A DNA stretch of 64,000 bases. Source: Caecitellus pseudoparvulus. Lineage: Eukaryota > Bigyra: Bicosoecida. Shown in pieces: positions 28,268 to 37,923 of the stretch. Position 1 is the stretch's first letter. Each line of letters starts with the position of its first letter. The notes below the pieces were generated by a model. It was not told the origin of the DNA, did not search any database, and saw only the letters and a program-made list of their open reading frames with translations. The stretch spans positions 124,001 through 188,000 of the forward strand of contig CBFFRQ010000013.1 of the NCBI GenBank assembly GCA_965644315.1, written 5' to 3'. A program made the translations under genes and the position numbers.

Positions 28268-31200
28268 TCATTCTTGCTCCACACGCGGCTGGCGCGCGTT
28301 CCCCGGTTCCAGGACGCCCTGCGGAGACAGCCAGAACGTCGCTGGGCTGGGGCCCTCACCAAACAGGGCAGCGGGTGCACCCTCTCGTTGCTGCAGGCCG
28401 TAGGTACGCTGGAAGTACAGCGACGCCGCCGCGGGGGACACCTGCACCCGCCCCGTCGCACCCGACGCCTCCATGTGCTCTGCCTCCAGCACTGTGCGGC
28501 CAAAGACATAGAAGCGAGGGCGCAGGGTGCCGATGATGCCAGTGGCCACTGGCCCGGCGTGGATGCCCACGCGCACCCCCAGGCCACAGCCGCCGCCTGC
28601 CTTCTCCACAATGTCCTGCATGGCCAGCGCCAGTGCAAACTGCTTCTCCACCAGGGCAGGCCCTTGCCCCGCTGCCTCGCCAAACCCCACGCAGACGTAT
28701 GCGTCCCCGATGGTGTCCAGCTTCCACAGGCCGCTGGCTTCCACCAGCGCGTCGCACTGGGCGAATATGGTGTGCAGCAGGCGCAGGACGGCCATGGAGT
28801 CCATGCTGGCGCTGAGGGCGGTGAAGCCGACGAGGTCCGCCCACAGGATCACCGCGTCGAAGGGCAGCATGCGGAAGGGAATGCTTTCGTTCCGGTTCAG
28901 GGCGTCGTTGACGCTGGCGGGCAGCAACTGGCCCATGACGGAGTCAGCCTGCCGCTTGGCGCGGTGGCTGGCCATGACCAGCAGCATCGCCCGGCGCGCA
29001 TTGAGTTCAGTGTAGAACGTGTTGTACAGGGCCAGGGCAGCCAAGCCCAGCAGCTGCAGCAGCACCAGCAGGATGCTCGCAGGGGCGGCGGCCCCCAAGA
29101 CGCCTGTGGCGGCGGTGATGATGAGGAACTCCAGCAGCACGCCCGCTGCGGCAGTCACCTGCACGCCTGTGCGCAGGCGAAAGATGTGACTCAGCACCAT
29201 CAACATGCACGGCAGCAGGCCCGCGTGGAACAACAAGGCATCTGGCGAGGCAGTGGGGTAGTGCACGCGGACGGCCAGGGCATCAGCAAGCAGGAGCACA
29301 GCACACGCCAAGAACAGCAGCACCAACGAGCGCGCCGAGAGGGATGAGTCCAGCCACAGCGCCTGCCGATGCAATGCCGCGCAGTTACGAGAGCAGCAGT
29401 GCGCACAGGACAGCCGCAGGCTCGTGCAGGCGGGGTGTGGAATGAGGATGTCCGTGTCCATGAGGCGCAAGTGTCTGCCGGCGGCCGTCACTTGCCCAGT
29501 GGACAGCAGCGCATCCTGCTCGCCGCCGCCCTGCCCCTCGGACGGCGACGCGGGAGGGGGCAGCAAGTCCCCCCCGCTGCCCCCTCTGGCCAGCGGGGCG
29601 GAGGCCCTCTCCTCCTCTTCCGCGGCTTGCAGCCATGATCCTGCAGACGACGGCGGGGCATTAAACACAGCGGATGAGCTTGCCCTGCGCAACATGGGCG
29701 ATGCGGGTGGCACAGCCACGGGTGTGCTGGATGGTGTCTGGGTGACTGTCTGCCCAGACCCCCCCTGCAGCATGTGGGGAGGTGGCCGGGCACCTGCACC
29801 CCCCTCGCGCGACGGCGACAGCACGCCGAAGCGGGCGATGGTGCTGAGCACAAATGCGACCATTCCAGCAGCTGCCAGGGCTAGCACCGCTACAGCCAGC
29901 ATGCCACCAGTTGTGAAGTCGGCACCTGAGGCCCTGCGCAGCGCGCTGTTCACGTCCGCGACAGCTGGCACCGCCAGCAGCAGCCACAGCATGGTGGTGA
30001 GGATGAGGGGGGCCAGGATGCCGGCCCAGGCCTTGATGCGCTCCTGGTGCTCGCCAGCTCGCAGGGACCGCTCCATGTGTGGCGAGTCGAACGCCATGTC
30101 GAACACACGCAGCACTGTGATGTGGGACAGGCCACAACACACACACGATCGCGCCTTAGAGTCCCACCCACAGCCACACGGCGCCAGAGACGCTGCTCGG
30201 CAGCCTCTGCGACAGCGTCGACTGCAAGTGGCACTTTGGGCCTGCCCGCGCTTCAAGCGGCGGCGACTGCGGCGGCGGCCGCTGCGTGAGGCTGCGCAGG
30301 ATGCACGTGACGCCGCACCTGCCCTGCTCATGCCACTTGCAGGCCGGGGCCGGGCCGGCGCATCTGGAGAGGGCAGGCCAAGAAGCGCGTCCATGTCCAG
30401 TTCGCCGCGAGGTGTGGACGGCGGCACGTGCTTTGAGTCCTCGCTCGCCGTGGTTTGGCGGGGGGAGTCGCCAGCCGCACCCTCCTGGCTCCCGCGGCGG
30501 GCGACGCTGCCCGGTTCTCCATCCCTGGCGCCTGCCTCGGCTGCCTGTTCTTCTTGCTTGCGCACAGCCAGAGCTGCCTGCAGCAGTGCCGGCGTCTTGG
30601 ACTTGCGCGGGGATGCTGGGCCAAAGGACTGGCTGCGCTGGCCAGTGCCTGAGGCTCGGCGTCGCAGGGCAGCCTCGCTGCCCCGCCGAGATTTAGTGGC
30701 AGAGGCAGCTCGGAAGAGGGGCTGCATGGAGTGCCGGCTGCGGCGCCGACCAGCTAGCCCGCGTCGGCTGGTGGCCAGGGCAGCCAGGGCAGGCTTGCGC
30801 AAGGAGGCGCGGCGCGTGTGCCGGTGCCGTGCACGCCCTGCCAGGACGGTGTCCACCAGAGCATCCATGGTGGGCGTGGCCTGGGCCGTCGCCTCCAGAG
30901 AGTCATCTGAGGATGATGAGGATGTGTCTGAGTCTTCGCCTGAGTCCTCACCAGAGTCCTCCTCCTCACTGCCGCTGCTTGCAAAGGGGCCTGGTGAGTC
31001 ACTGCCCTCGCTTTGGTGGGGAGACGTACGCTCCCCCCCCTCACTCTGCATCGGTGAGGGGGGCTCATCCTTCACCACCACGGGGCTCCCACCGTGCTGC
31101 CGCGGGACAACCTGCACCACCTCTTCCTCTTCCTCATCCTCGTCAGAGGGAGCAGCAGGCACCTCTACGAAGCGCACCTCGCCTTCTTCTTCACCACCGC

Positions 31201-34200
31201 GGTGCCCGCCACTGACTAGGAAGCGCTCCAAGTATAGCGCCTCCATCTGACGGATGAAGTGTACCTTGCACCGGGCCGTGATGGGGTCTGAAAGGTACCT
31301 ATACGCCACCAGGGCGTCCTCGTGGGACACCATGAGCAGGGTATTTGCGATGCTGCTCAGAATTTGCGCGAACACGAAACGCTCCATGGTCTCTGCGTCC
31401 TCCGCTTGCACGTCTAGGGCCAGAGGGTCCAGGCTGCCCGGCGCTTGGGTGCCATGCAGCCTATCTGCATCTCGCAGGCCGCTCGTGGTGCCTCCCTGCG
31501 TGCCCTGCCCAGCCACGCCGCCCTCATCCCCGAAAACCTCCTCTGCAATGACGGGGGCCACGGCCATGGGTGCGGCGGCGCCCATCTCTGCCGCATCAGC
31601 CGAGGCAGCATCAGCGTCCACTACAGGGGACACAGCAGATGCCGTTCCTGCCATGAACGCGGCGAAGGAGTCGGGCGCCTTGGATACATGCAGGGATGCG
31701 ACGCTGGACACCGAGTCTGTGCGGAGGGGGTGCACACTGTCCCCCCCTGGCATGGCGGCGTCAATGCGTGCCTTGGAGCTGGACATGGCCCGGGAGGGCA
31801 GGCGCCGGGAGGTGCGGGCTCGAGGCACGGCTGGCTTGGACGTCGCCAGGGCCTGGCGGGAGGGGACACGCCGGGAGCCTCCCGCGCGCATGGCTGCCTT
31901 GGCGGCATTCTGCACAGCCGCCTTGAGCGCTGACTGGTTCCGGGCCTCGGCAGCGGCGGCAGCTGTGAGCAGTGCCAGGGTCCGCCCCACATCCCGCCGA
32001 GGGGCGGCGGCGGCAGCAGTGCGTGAGGGCACGGCCCGGAATGGTGATGCGTACTGGTGGGCAGCACCGCCGCTGCCCGCTGTCGCCATCAAGCTGCTGA
32101 CGTCCGTGCCCATTGCGCCAGCGAGCTGCGTGCGGCTGATGGCGAGCTTCCAGCGAGACACAGCCACCTCTCGGTTGGCAAGCGGTGGAGCAGGCGGCTC
32201 AGACTCTGGGTCTGGGTCCCCAGCTGCCACCACCGCATGGAAATCTGCAAAGACGCCGCCTACAGAAGAACTGCCTTGTGGTGCTTGTGGTCGGGGCTTG
32301 GGGCGTGGAGCTGGTTTACGGGGCTCGCTGGCAGATGTCAGTGACGCAGGCGGGCTAGCCTCACTGAGAGCAGGCGCCCCGCCCTCCACGTGCCCAGAGT
32401 CAAAGGTAAAGACAGAGGAGGACATGGAAGCTTGGCGTTCCCCCTTGGGTGGTGGTGCTGCCGTGCGCAGAGTGTAGTCCCGCTCGTCACCTTCCTCGTG
32501 CAGCTCAGGGATGGCGTCGCCGGTGGCCTCCAACTCTGCCTGGGAGAGGCGACCCCGCACCATGAGGCGCCCAGACATGCGTCGATTGGGGCGCTTGCCG
32601 CCTGAAGGTGTGCGAGAGTGGTGTGGCCCCGACACGCCAGCTTCCCCGGTCTCACTGCCCCCTGCTCCGCCGACGCTGGTCTGTGATGCAGTGCGCACCA
32701 GGGCAGTCGCTGCTGCAGCGGCGGCTGCCAGGTCAGTGGACAGCGCCCCAGTTGGAGTGGGCGTTGTGGGACCTGCCGTCATCACTCCACCGGGCCCAGC
32801 ACTGCTGGCATCCAGCCGTAGCCCTTGGTACCCCCCTGTGGACCCGCTTCGAGTGTGCCTGCGGCTACCCTTGGAGGGTGGAGCACCCACGCTGCTGCGG
32901 CGGGAATCAGAGCTGTCAGCCATATCTACACCAGCGCCCTGGGCCTTGGAGGGTGACAAGGCAGTGGGGGCACTGCCCCGCCGGTTGGTGGGGCTGCTTC
33001 CGCCCCCTCCACCCCCACCAGGCAGGCGTGGCGACATCAGCCAGCTGCCGACACCTGTCTTGCCGCTGCCAGAGGCAGCTGCATCCAGCAACTCACTATT
33101 GAACGACTGCAACATGGCAAGGGCGTCCCCTGCAGCGCTGCTGCGCAGGGAGGCTTCACCAGGCAGGCTGGCGGCGGGGAGGGCCTTGGACCCCGACACG
33201 GACATTGTGGACCCCACAGACAGGACTGAGGAGGCGGAGGGGATGTGCCGCAGCCGCCGGCGGGCAAACTTCCCACCGCCTTCTGACGGAGGCCTCCTCC
33301 CGCCTGCCTCCTCCTCCTCCTCCTCCTCGTCATCTTCATCCTCATCCACCTCCCCAGCCACAGACAGCGCTCGAGCAGCCTCGGCCTCAGCCACGCCATC
33401 GCCCGCCCCCAGCCCAGCCTCCAGGCGAACATTGCGCACCAACACGCCCGCTAGTTCTGGCCCCAGCACCTCCTGCACAATCAGCACACGCGCGCGATGC
33501 CGCCAGGCCTGCTGGGCAGCCTGGCGTGCCCTGCGGGCGGTCCTTGCAGCGAGTTCGCTGGCCGCCAGAAGGTGGTCGGAAGTGGGGCGGTCCACGAGGT
33601 ATGTAAGCATAAGCCCCTTGCCCTTGGCACGGATGATGCCACGGCAGGTGACTCGGAAGTTGTGCCCAGCGCGAAAGTACCACGGCACGCTGGCGTTGCG
33701 CCGGTCAGCTGCACCTTGCCGGTCCATGTCCACAGGCGCGACAGCAGATACCACCAAGCCACCCTTGCCACTGCTTGGCTGTGAGCCGCCACCCTGGGCC
33801 ACGGCAGCCCGCGCAGCTGCGAGCTGGGAGGGTGGCAGAGCGTCGTTCACGCAGGGGGGCGCATCCAGCGCCATGTACGTCGCACGGGAAATGTGCACAC
33901 GGCCCACGGGGCCCGTGACACCCAGGCGAGAGCTAGTGTTCACCACATCGCCGAAGAGGCGGTAGTACGTGCGCGAGAGGCCAATCACGCCGCCCGTCAC
34001 GCTGCCGCTGGTGACGCCAGCCTTGAACTCCCACGACGCCGAGCCAGCCTCCGCCCCCGCGGTGATGGCCTCCGACAAGTCCCCCAACCAGGCCATGTCG
34101 CCGTCCCTGCTCATGCTCTCTAGAAGCCTCGCCCGCTCAGCAGCCCACCAGGCCTCGCCCACAGCAGCGCGTACACTGGCTGGGCTGGCTCCGGGCGGCG

Positions 34201-35461
34201 GCCCCCCCTCGCCACCCGACCCCTCTGTGTTCGAGTCGCCTTCGAAGGCAGCAGGGGACATGCCCTCTGCCCACTTGCCTTGCAGCTCCGCCCGGCAGGC
34301 AGCCTCCTCCGCCTCTCGCACTTCGCGCTCTAGCTGCATGTCCCGGCACAGTTCCAGCGCAGCCAGGCAGAACTCCACCACCGCTGCTGCGTGGTCCCTG
34401 TGGGGCGCAGGCACGCCAGACGCCACCAAGTACACGTTGGCCACCGACTCAATCTTGTGGATGTGAGGGCTGGACAGCACCAGGGCGTCCAGGCGGCACC
34501 AGAGCTGGTGCAAGTCCTCCAGCAGCGCCAGCAGCCCCTCCCCCTCCGCCTGCCGCACCATGTCGTCGAAGCCACGGATGTACAGGAATGCCACTGTGAC
34601 GCTGCGGTGGGTGCTGATGAGGCTCTGCCCCCGCATGAGGTTGTGCGCGACGCTGCGCGGCATGGCCAGCGCCAGCAGCTCCTCCGACCGCACCGCTTGC
34701 AGCTGCAGGCGCTTGCGCTGGACGAAGTTGCCCCACGTGTCCCGTTCGTACTGCCCTGCCGCCACCGCACAGAACACGATGGCAGCCCCGCCGCCCAGCA
34801 CGGGGCGCCAGATGCCTGCAGCCCCCGAGAAGACGGGCAGGGCGACGCCAGCGAGGCTGTGGGAGACAACAAGACCAGCGCTGTACAGGGCCAGCAGCAC
34901 GGCGGCGAAACCCAGCAGGGCACCCCGCCATGGGACTGCCGTGGCACACACGAACACTATGTAGATGAGCGCCAGGGCCATGCGGCCTTCCCCTGGGGCA
35001 GCCCACGTGGCGGCAAACGGCTCAGCAGGGAGCCCTTGTGACGTCGCAGCGACAGCAGTCAAAAAATGCGGCGCAGCGACGCCTAGCATGAAGGTAAACA
35101 TGATGAAACCAAGAAAAACAAGGTGCCCTTGCAACAGGCCATTCACGTTTCCACTTTCAGTCACAGGTGCTTCTCTGCCTCCACCTGAGCGGCAGCAGTT
35201 GGAGCGGCCCAGAAACGCCACGGCGCCCACGATGGCCGCAGCCACAGCTCGCAGCAAGACGGCAAGGCTGGCACATGACAAGCCAGCCGTCAGAAAGCAA
35301 GGCCCCGATTGCGCCATTGAGCTGTCCAGGGCAGAGGGCAATGCAAGCAGTCCATCCATGACCAGCCACGCCAGCAACAAGAGCAGCACATCCCGTCGCC
35401 GACCCTGCCCTGACGCCGCCTCCTGCTGCAGGAACTCCTGCCAAATGGTCAAGGCTGGCAT
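28268..35461 (-). CDS. Very large twelve-pass class III nucleotide cyclase with two catalytic domains
   Basis: It is predicted to make cAMP or cGMP at a membrane. The layout is six membrane helices, cyclase domain C1, a long disordered linker, six more helices (in two groups) and cyclase domain C2, the same plan as animal membrane adenylyl cyclases. Start ATG at 35461 is chosen because MPALTIWQEF begins conserved-looking sequence; the frame is open to 35686. An in-frame 204-nt intron (30115-30318, GTGCGG to CATCACAG) is likely, since that stretch reads as Cys/Arg-rich nonsense; spliced length is 2329. C1 keeps Lys336, Glu338, Asn508 and Arg512 but lacks both metal aspartates (Tyr294, Asn342). 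C2 keeps metal Asp2141 and Asp2185 but has Leu2257 and His2261 in place of Asn and Arg. One shared active site is therefore expected. Confidence 0.85.
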   Translation of the reverse strand: MPALTIWQEFLQQEAASGQGRRRDVLLLLLAWLVMDGLLALPSALDSSMAQSGPCFLTAGLSCASLAVLLRAVAAAIVGAVAFLGRSNCCRSGGGREAPVTESGNVNGLLQGHLVFLGFIMFTFMLGVAAPHFLTAVAATSQGLPAEPFAATWAAPGEGRMALALIYIVFVCATAVPWRGALLGFAAVLLALYSAGLVVSHSLAGVALPVFSGAAGIWRPVLGGGAAIVFCAVAAGQYERDTWGNFVQRKRLQLQAVRSEELLALAMPRSVAHNLMRGQSLISTHRSVTVAFLYIRGFDDMVRQAEGEGLLALLEDLHQLWCRLDALVLSSPHIHKIESVANVYLVASGVPAPHRDHAAAVVEFCLAALELCRDMQLEREVREAEEAACRAELQGKWAEGMSPAAFEGDSNTEGSGGEGGPPPGASPASVRAAVGEAWWAAERARLLESMSRDGDMAWLGDLSEAITAGAEAGSASWEFKAGVTSGSVTGGVIGLSRTYYRLFGDVVNTSSRLGVTGPVGRVHISRATYMALDAPPCVNDALPPSQLAAARAAVAQGGGSQPSSGKGGLVVSAVAPVDMDRQGAADRRNASVPWYFRAGHNFRVTCRGIIRAKGKGLMLTYLVDRPTSDHLLAASELAARTARRARQAAQQAWRHRARVLIVQEVLGPELAGVLVRNVRLEAGLGAGDGVAEAEAARALSVAGEVDEDEDDEEEEEEEAGGRRPPSEGGGKFARRRLRHIPSASSVLSVGSTMSVSGSKALPAASLPGEASLRSSAAGDALAMLQSFNSELLDAAASGSGKTGVGSWLMSPRLPGGGGGGGSSPTNRRGSAPTALSPSKAQGAGVDMADSSDSRRSSVGAPPSKGSRRHTRSGSTGGYQGLRLDASSAGPGGVMTAGPTTPTPTGALSTDLAAAAAAATALVRTASQTSVGGAGGSETGEAGVSGPHHSRTPSGGKRPNRRMSGRLMVRGRLSQAELEATGDAIPELHEEGDERDYTLRTAAPPPKGERQASMSSSVFTFDSGHVEGGAPALSEASPPASLTSASEPRKPAPRPKPRPQAPQGSSSVGGVFADFHAVVAAGDPDPESEPPAPPLANREVAVSRWKLAISRTQLAGAMGTDVSSLMATAGSGGAAHQYASPFRAVPSRTAAAAAPRRDVGRTLALLTAAAAAEARNQSALKAAVQNAAKAAMRAGGSRRVPSRQALATSKPAVPRARTSRRLPSRAMSSSKARIDAAMPGGDSVHPLRTDSVSSVASLHVSKAPDSFAAFMAGTASAVSPVVDADAASADAAEMGAAAPMAVAPVIAEEVFGDEGGVAGQGTQGGTTSGLRDADRLHGTQAPGSLDPLALDVQAEDAETMERFVFAQILSSIANTLLMVSHEDALVAYRYLSDPITARCKVHFIRQMEALYLERFLVSGGHRGGEEEGEVRFVEVPAAPSDEDEEEEEVVQVVPRQHGGSPVVVKDEPPSPMQSEGGERTSPHQSEGSDSPGPFASSGSEEEDSGEDSGEDSDTSSSSSDDSLEATAQATPTMDALVDTVLAGRARHRHTRRASLRKPALAALATSRRGLAGRRRSRHSMQPLFRAASATKSRRGSEAALRRRASGTGQRSQSFGPASPRKSKTPALLQAALAVRKQEEQAAEAGARDGEPGSVARRGSQEGAAGDSPRQTTASEDSKHVPPSTPRGELDMDALLGLPSPDAPARPRPASGMSRAGAASRASCAASRSGRRRSRRRLKRGQAQSATCSRRCRRGCRAASLAPCGCGWDSKARSCVCCGLSHITVLRVFDMAFDSPHMERSLRAGEHQERIKAWAGILAPLILTTMLWLLLAVPAVADVNSALRRASGADFTTGGMLAVAVLALAAAGMVAFVLSTIARFGVLSPSREGGAGARPPPHMLQGGSGQTVTQTPSSTPVAVPPASPMLRRASSSAVFNAPPSSAGSWLQAAEEEERASAPLARGGSGGDLLPPPASPSEGQGGGEQDALLSTGQVTAAGRHLRLMDTDILIPHPACTSLRLSCAHCCSRNCAALHRQALWLDSSLSARSLVLLFLACAVLLLADALAVRVHYPTASPDALLFHAGLLPCMLMVLSHIFRLRTGVQVTAAAGVLLEFLIITAATGVLGAAAPASILLVLLQLLGLAALALYNTFYTELNARRAMLLVMASHRAKRQADSVMGQLLPASVNDALNRNESIPFRMLPFDAVILWADLVGFTALSASMDSMAVLRLLHTIFAQCDALVEASGLWKLDTIGDAYVCVGFGEAAGQGPALVEKQFALALAMQDIVEKAGGGCGLGVRVGIHAGPVATGIIGTLRPRFYVFGRTVLEAEHMEASGATGRVQVSPAAASLYFQRTYGLQQREGAPAALFGEGPSPATFWLSPQGVLEPGNARQPRVEQE

Positions 35462-36013
35462 GGCAGGCGCGCGAAGAAAGAGCTGCTCGTGTCCAAGGAG
35501 TGAATCACTCGCCTGCGGCGCAGTCGGGCTGGACTTGCGGCAAGGACACCGGGCACACTCGGGCCTTCCCACGCCACGAACGGCAGTTGTTGCTGCGGTG
35601 CCACCCACTGCAAACCACGCGGCAGAGGTGCCAACCGTGGAGCACACACGGCAGATGGGCCTGTCCACTGGTGGCCAGCAGAGCACCAGGGGGTATGAAT
35701 TGCGCTGGGCGACCGGACTGTCCCCTGCAGCGCCAGGGCTGGATGGGCTACGAAACAGTGCGGCGCGTCGATGCCCATGAGAGGCGGATCATTCCCGCGA
35801 CAGTTCACCCACGGCGGCGCCGGGGCGCAGTTTCCGCTGCTCGCCATAATCGACCCCCCGAACCACACTCGACCTCGGACTGGCCAGCATTCTCCAGCGC
35901 CCCCCTGACCTCAAACGCGCCCACAGCACATCCCAGCAGCGCTTGCCAAGCTTGCCTTCTCGCCACGTACACACAAGAGCACCCGCACCGACAGCGCCAC
36001 CAAGTCTTGCAAG
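35462..36013. other. Divergent promoter region between cyclase and SUMO
   Basis: The region separates two outward-facing genes. Part (35462-35686) is an open extension of the cyclase frame, rich in Cys and Arg, which reads more like leader than protein. I see no RNA gene or repeat. Confidence 0.4.
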
Positions 36014-36368
36014 ATGAGCGAAGACAAGAAGCACATCCAGATCAAGATCGTCAGCGGCAGTGTGCGTGGTGGGGGCTGCGGGGGGCAGCCCGACGCTTGC
36101 GTTTCCCACTTCAAAATCCGCGCACGCCACACGCACTTGCTGCGAGCCCGCACAGGACCGGGAGACCGTCACCTTCCGCGTGAAGCCCACGACAAAGTTT
36201 GCCAAGATCATGAAGGCGTGGTGTGAGAAGCAGCAGGTGGAGCAGTCCTCCGTGCGCTTCATGTTCGATGGGGAGCGCATCAGCGGGGACAACACCCCCC
36301 TGGACCTGGACATGGAGGACGGAGACCAGGTGGACGTGACCACCTTGGCAGTGGGGGGCATGCAGTGA
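36014..36368 (+). CDS. SUMO: SUMO (small ubiquitin-like modifier)
   Basis: This protein tag is attached to lysines of nuclear proteins. Exon 1 (36014-36061) joins exon 2 (36156-36368) across a 94-nt intron starting GTGCGT, giving 86 residues. The beta-grasp fold reads HIQIKIVSGS, then DRETVTFRVKPTTKFAKIMK, then SVRFMFDGERIS and LDMEDGDQVDV. The C-terminus ends GGMQ, so a SUMO protease must remove two residues to expose the di-glycine for conjugation. The N-terminal tail before the fold is very short (about seven residues) and has no sumoylation consensus, so poly-SUMO chain formation through it is unlikely. Confidence 0.95.
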
Positions 36369-36402
36369 CGCACACCCCGCTGCGTCAATGCATTCCTGTG
36401 TC

Positions 36403-37364
36403 TCACCTGGGCTCTGCAGGCAGCAGGCCGGCAGCACTCACTATAGACACCTGCAATTCTTGCATGCCTTGCCCCTGCAGCGCCGACACCAGGTGCACTG
36501 TGGGAAACGCCACAGTGCTGCCCCCCAGCTCGGCGGCAATCATGGCTGCGGTGGCTGCCCGCTGACTGGCTGGCGCGGCGTCTGCCTTGGTGAGCACCAC
36601 CTGGTACGGCACCACGAAGTGCTCCATCATTTCAACCACCTCCCTGTCCAGCTGGGTCAGGCCACGCCTGCGAGGGGGGGGGGAGAGGGGAGTGCGTGGG
36701 CACATGACTGGGCTCCCCCACGCTGCACGCGTGTGGCAGAGGAGCGGGCATGGCCGATAACGCACCGAACATCCACCAACAACAGCACGCGCCTGCACAC
36801 GCCCCCCCCATCGCGGCCCCGGTCATGCAAGTACCCAGCAATCAACTCCATCCAGGCGGCCTTTTGTGCCTTGGCACGGTGTGCAGCGTAGCCATACCCT
36901 GGCAGGTCCACCAGAAACAGCTCCTGGCGGGCAGGCACCCTGAAGAAGTGCAGGTCCTCCGTGTGCCCTGGACGCTTGCTGGTGGAGGACAGGCGCTGGC
37001 CCAGCAGGGCATTCAGAAGAGACGACTTGCCCGCATTACTGCGGCCGATGAGGGCCACCTCTGCCTGCCCAGGTCCAGGTGCAAAGTACTTGGGGTCCAG
37101 CTGGGTGCCCTCGTGAGTGCCGCCGGCCCGAAACAGCTTGGCAGCTGCAGCTCGTTGTGTGGCACTGAACTCAAGGCCTTGATGCAGAGGTCCATACCGA
37201 GAGAAGACCCACTGCTTGGGTGCCCCAGACCGAGCGGCGGCAGCGGCAGCAGCGTGCAGCTGCCTGCGGAAATCGATTCTCAAGCCACGCAGCTGCCGAG
37301 CGCAGCTTAGGGCGCCGACTGCGCGCTCGTTCGAGTGCGCACGCGCGGCAGCAGCACGCAGCAT
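36403..37364 (-). CDS. EngB/YihA-type ribosome-associated GTPase, organelle-targeted
   Basis: EngB GTPases assist large-subunit ribosome assembly in bacteria and organelles (GTPBP8 in animals). Exon 1 (37364-36766) and exon 2 (36667-36403) join across a 98-nt intron, giving 287 residues. The G1 loop is GRSNAGKSS near residue 107, the G2 Thr lies in KRPGHTEDLHFF, G3 is DLPGYGYA, and G4 TKAD follows VPYQVVL in exon 2. The LLLVDVRRGLTQLD segment crosses the splice junction and matches the family. The first 60 residues are rich in Ala and Arg with almost no acidic residues, which fits a mitochondrial or plastid transit peptide. The short C-terminal tail lacks other domains. Confidence 0.92.
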
Positions 37365-37923
37365 GAAGCTCAATGGGCTTCAGTGCGCCCTGCTTTTCTG
37401 CCCCTGCGTGCGGCGTCTTCAAGGCAGCGGTGGTAGAGGTGCTGCGCGCCGCAGCAAAGCGGCGTTTCAGCGGTGGAAGTCTGCTCAAGTACAAAAAGAC
37501 AGGCTCGACAAAAACAACAGCGCCGCACCCACCGGCGCAGAAAAAGTGCAGACACCGCTCACCAGCTGCGTTGTCGGCGCTTCCCTGCAAGTGGATTGTG
37601 CGCGGCGTGGGCCCTGCACACATACTCCTGCCCCCCTCGCCGGCGGCGACAGGGCGACAGTTTCAGGCCAAGCAAGCTCTGCAGCGCGTGCGCACCGTGA
37701 AGGGACGAAGCCGCAGGCTGCCGGAGGACAATCGGAACGCTTGAGGCGCTTTCACCAGCTGCTCTGCTGCTCAGTGTGGCAGTGGACGTGGGCCCACCAG
37801 CTTCAAGCTCTGTCGGTGTTTTGCCTGCGGCGTTTCCTAGAGCCCGCTGAGAGAGGGTGTGCTACACGCGCTCCTCGAAGACCCAAGCAGCAACGTCCAT
37901 CGCAGGGGCAGCGTAGAGCCACC
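37365..37923. other. Divergent promoter region between EngB and the pseudo-kinase
   Basis: The plus frame of the next gene stays open back to 37216, but the ATG at 37924 has a strong context (GCCACCATG) and the upstream extension overlaps EngB on the other strand, so I treat this stretch as promoter and leader. No RNA gene or repeat is seen. Confidence 0.4.

Noticed and set aside
29424-31250. Long plus-strand frame (608 codons) opposite the cyclase
   Set aside because: It lies fully antisense to the cyclase linker, has no domain, and GC-rich coding DNA often leaves the opposite strand open.
36657-36765. Read-through of EngB exon 1 to the end of its open frame
   Set aside because: It would lose motif G4; splicing at GTGCGT restores TKAD in exon 2.
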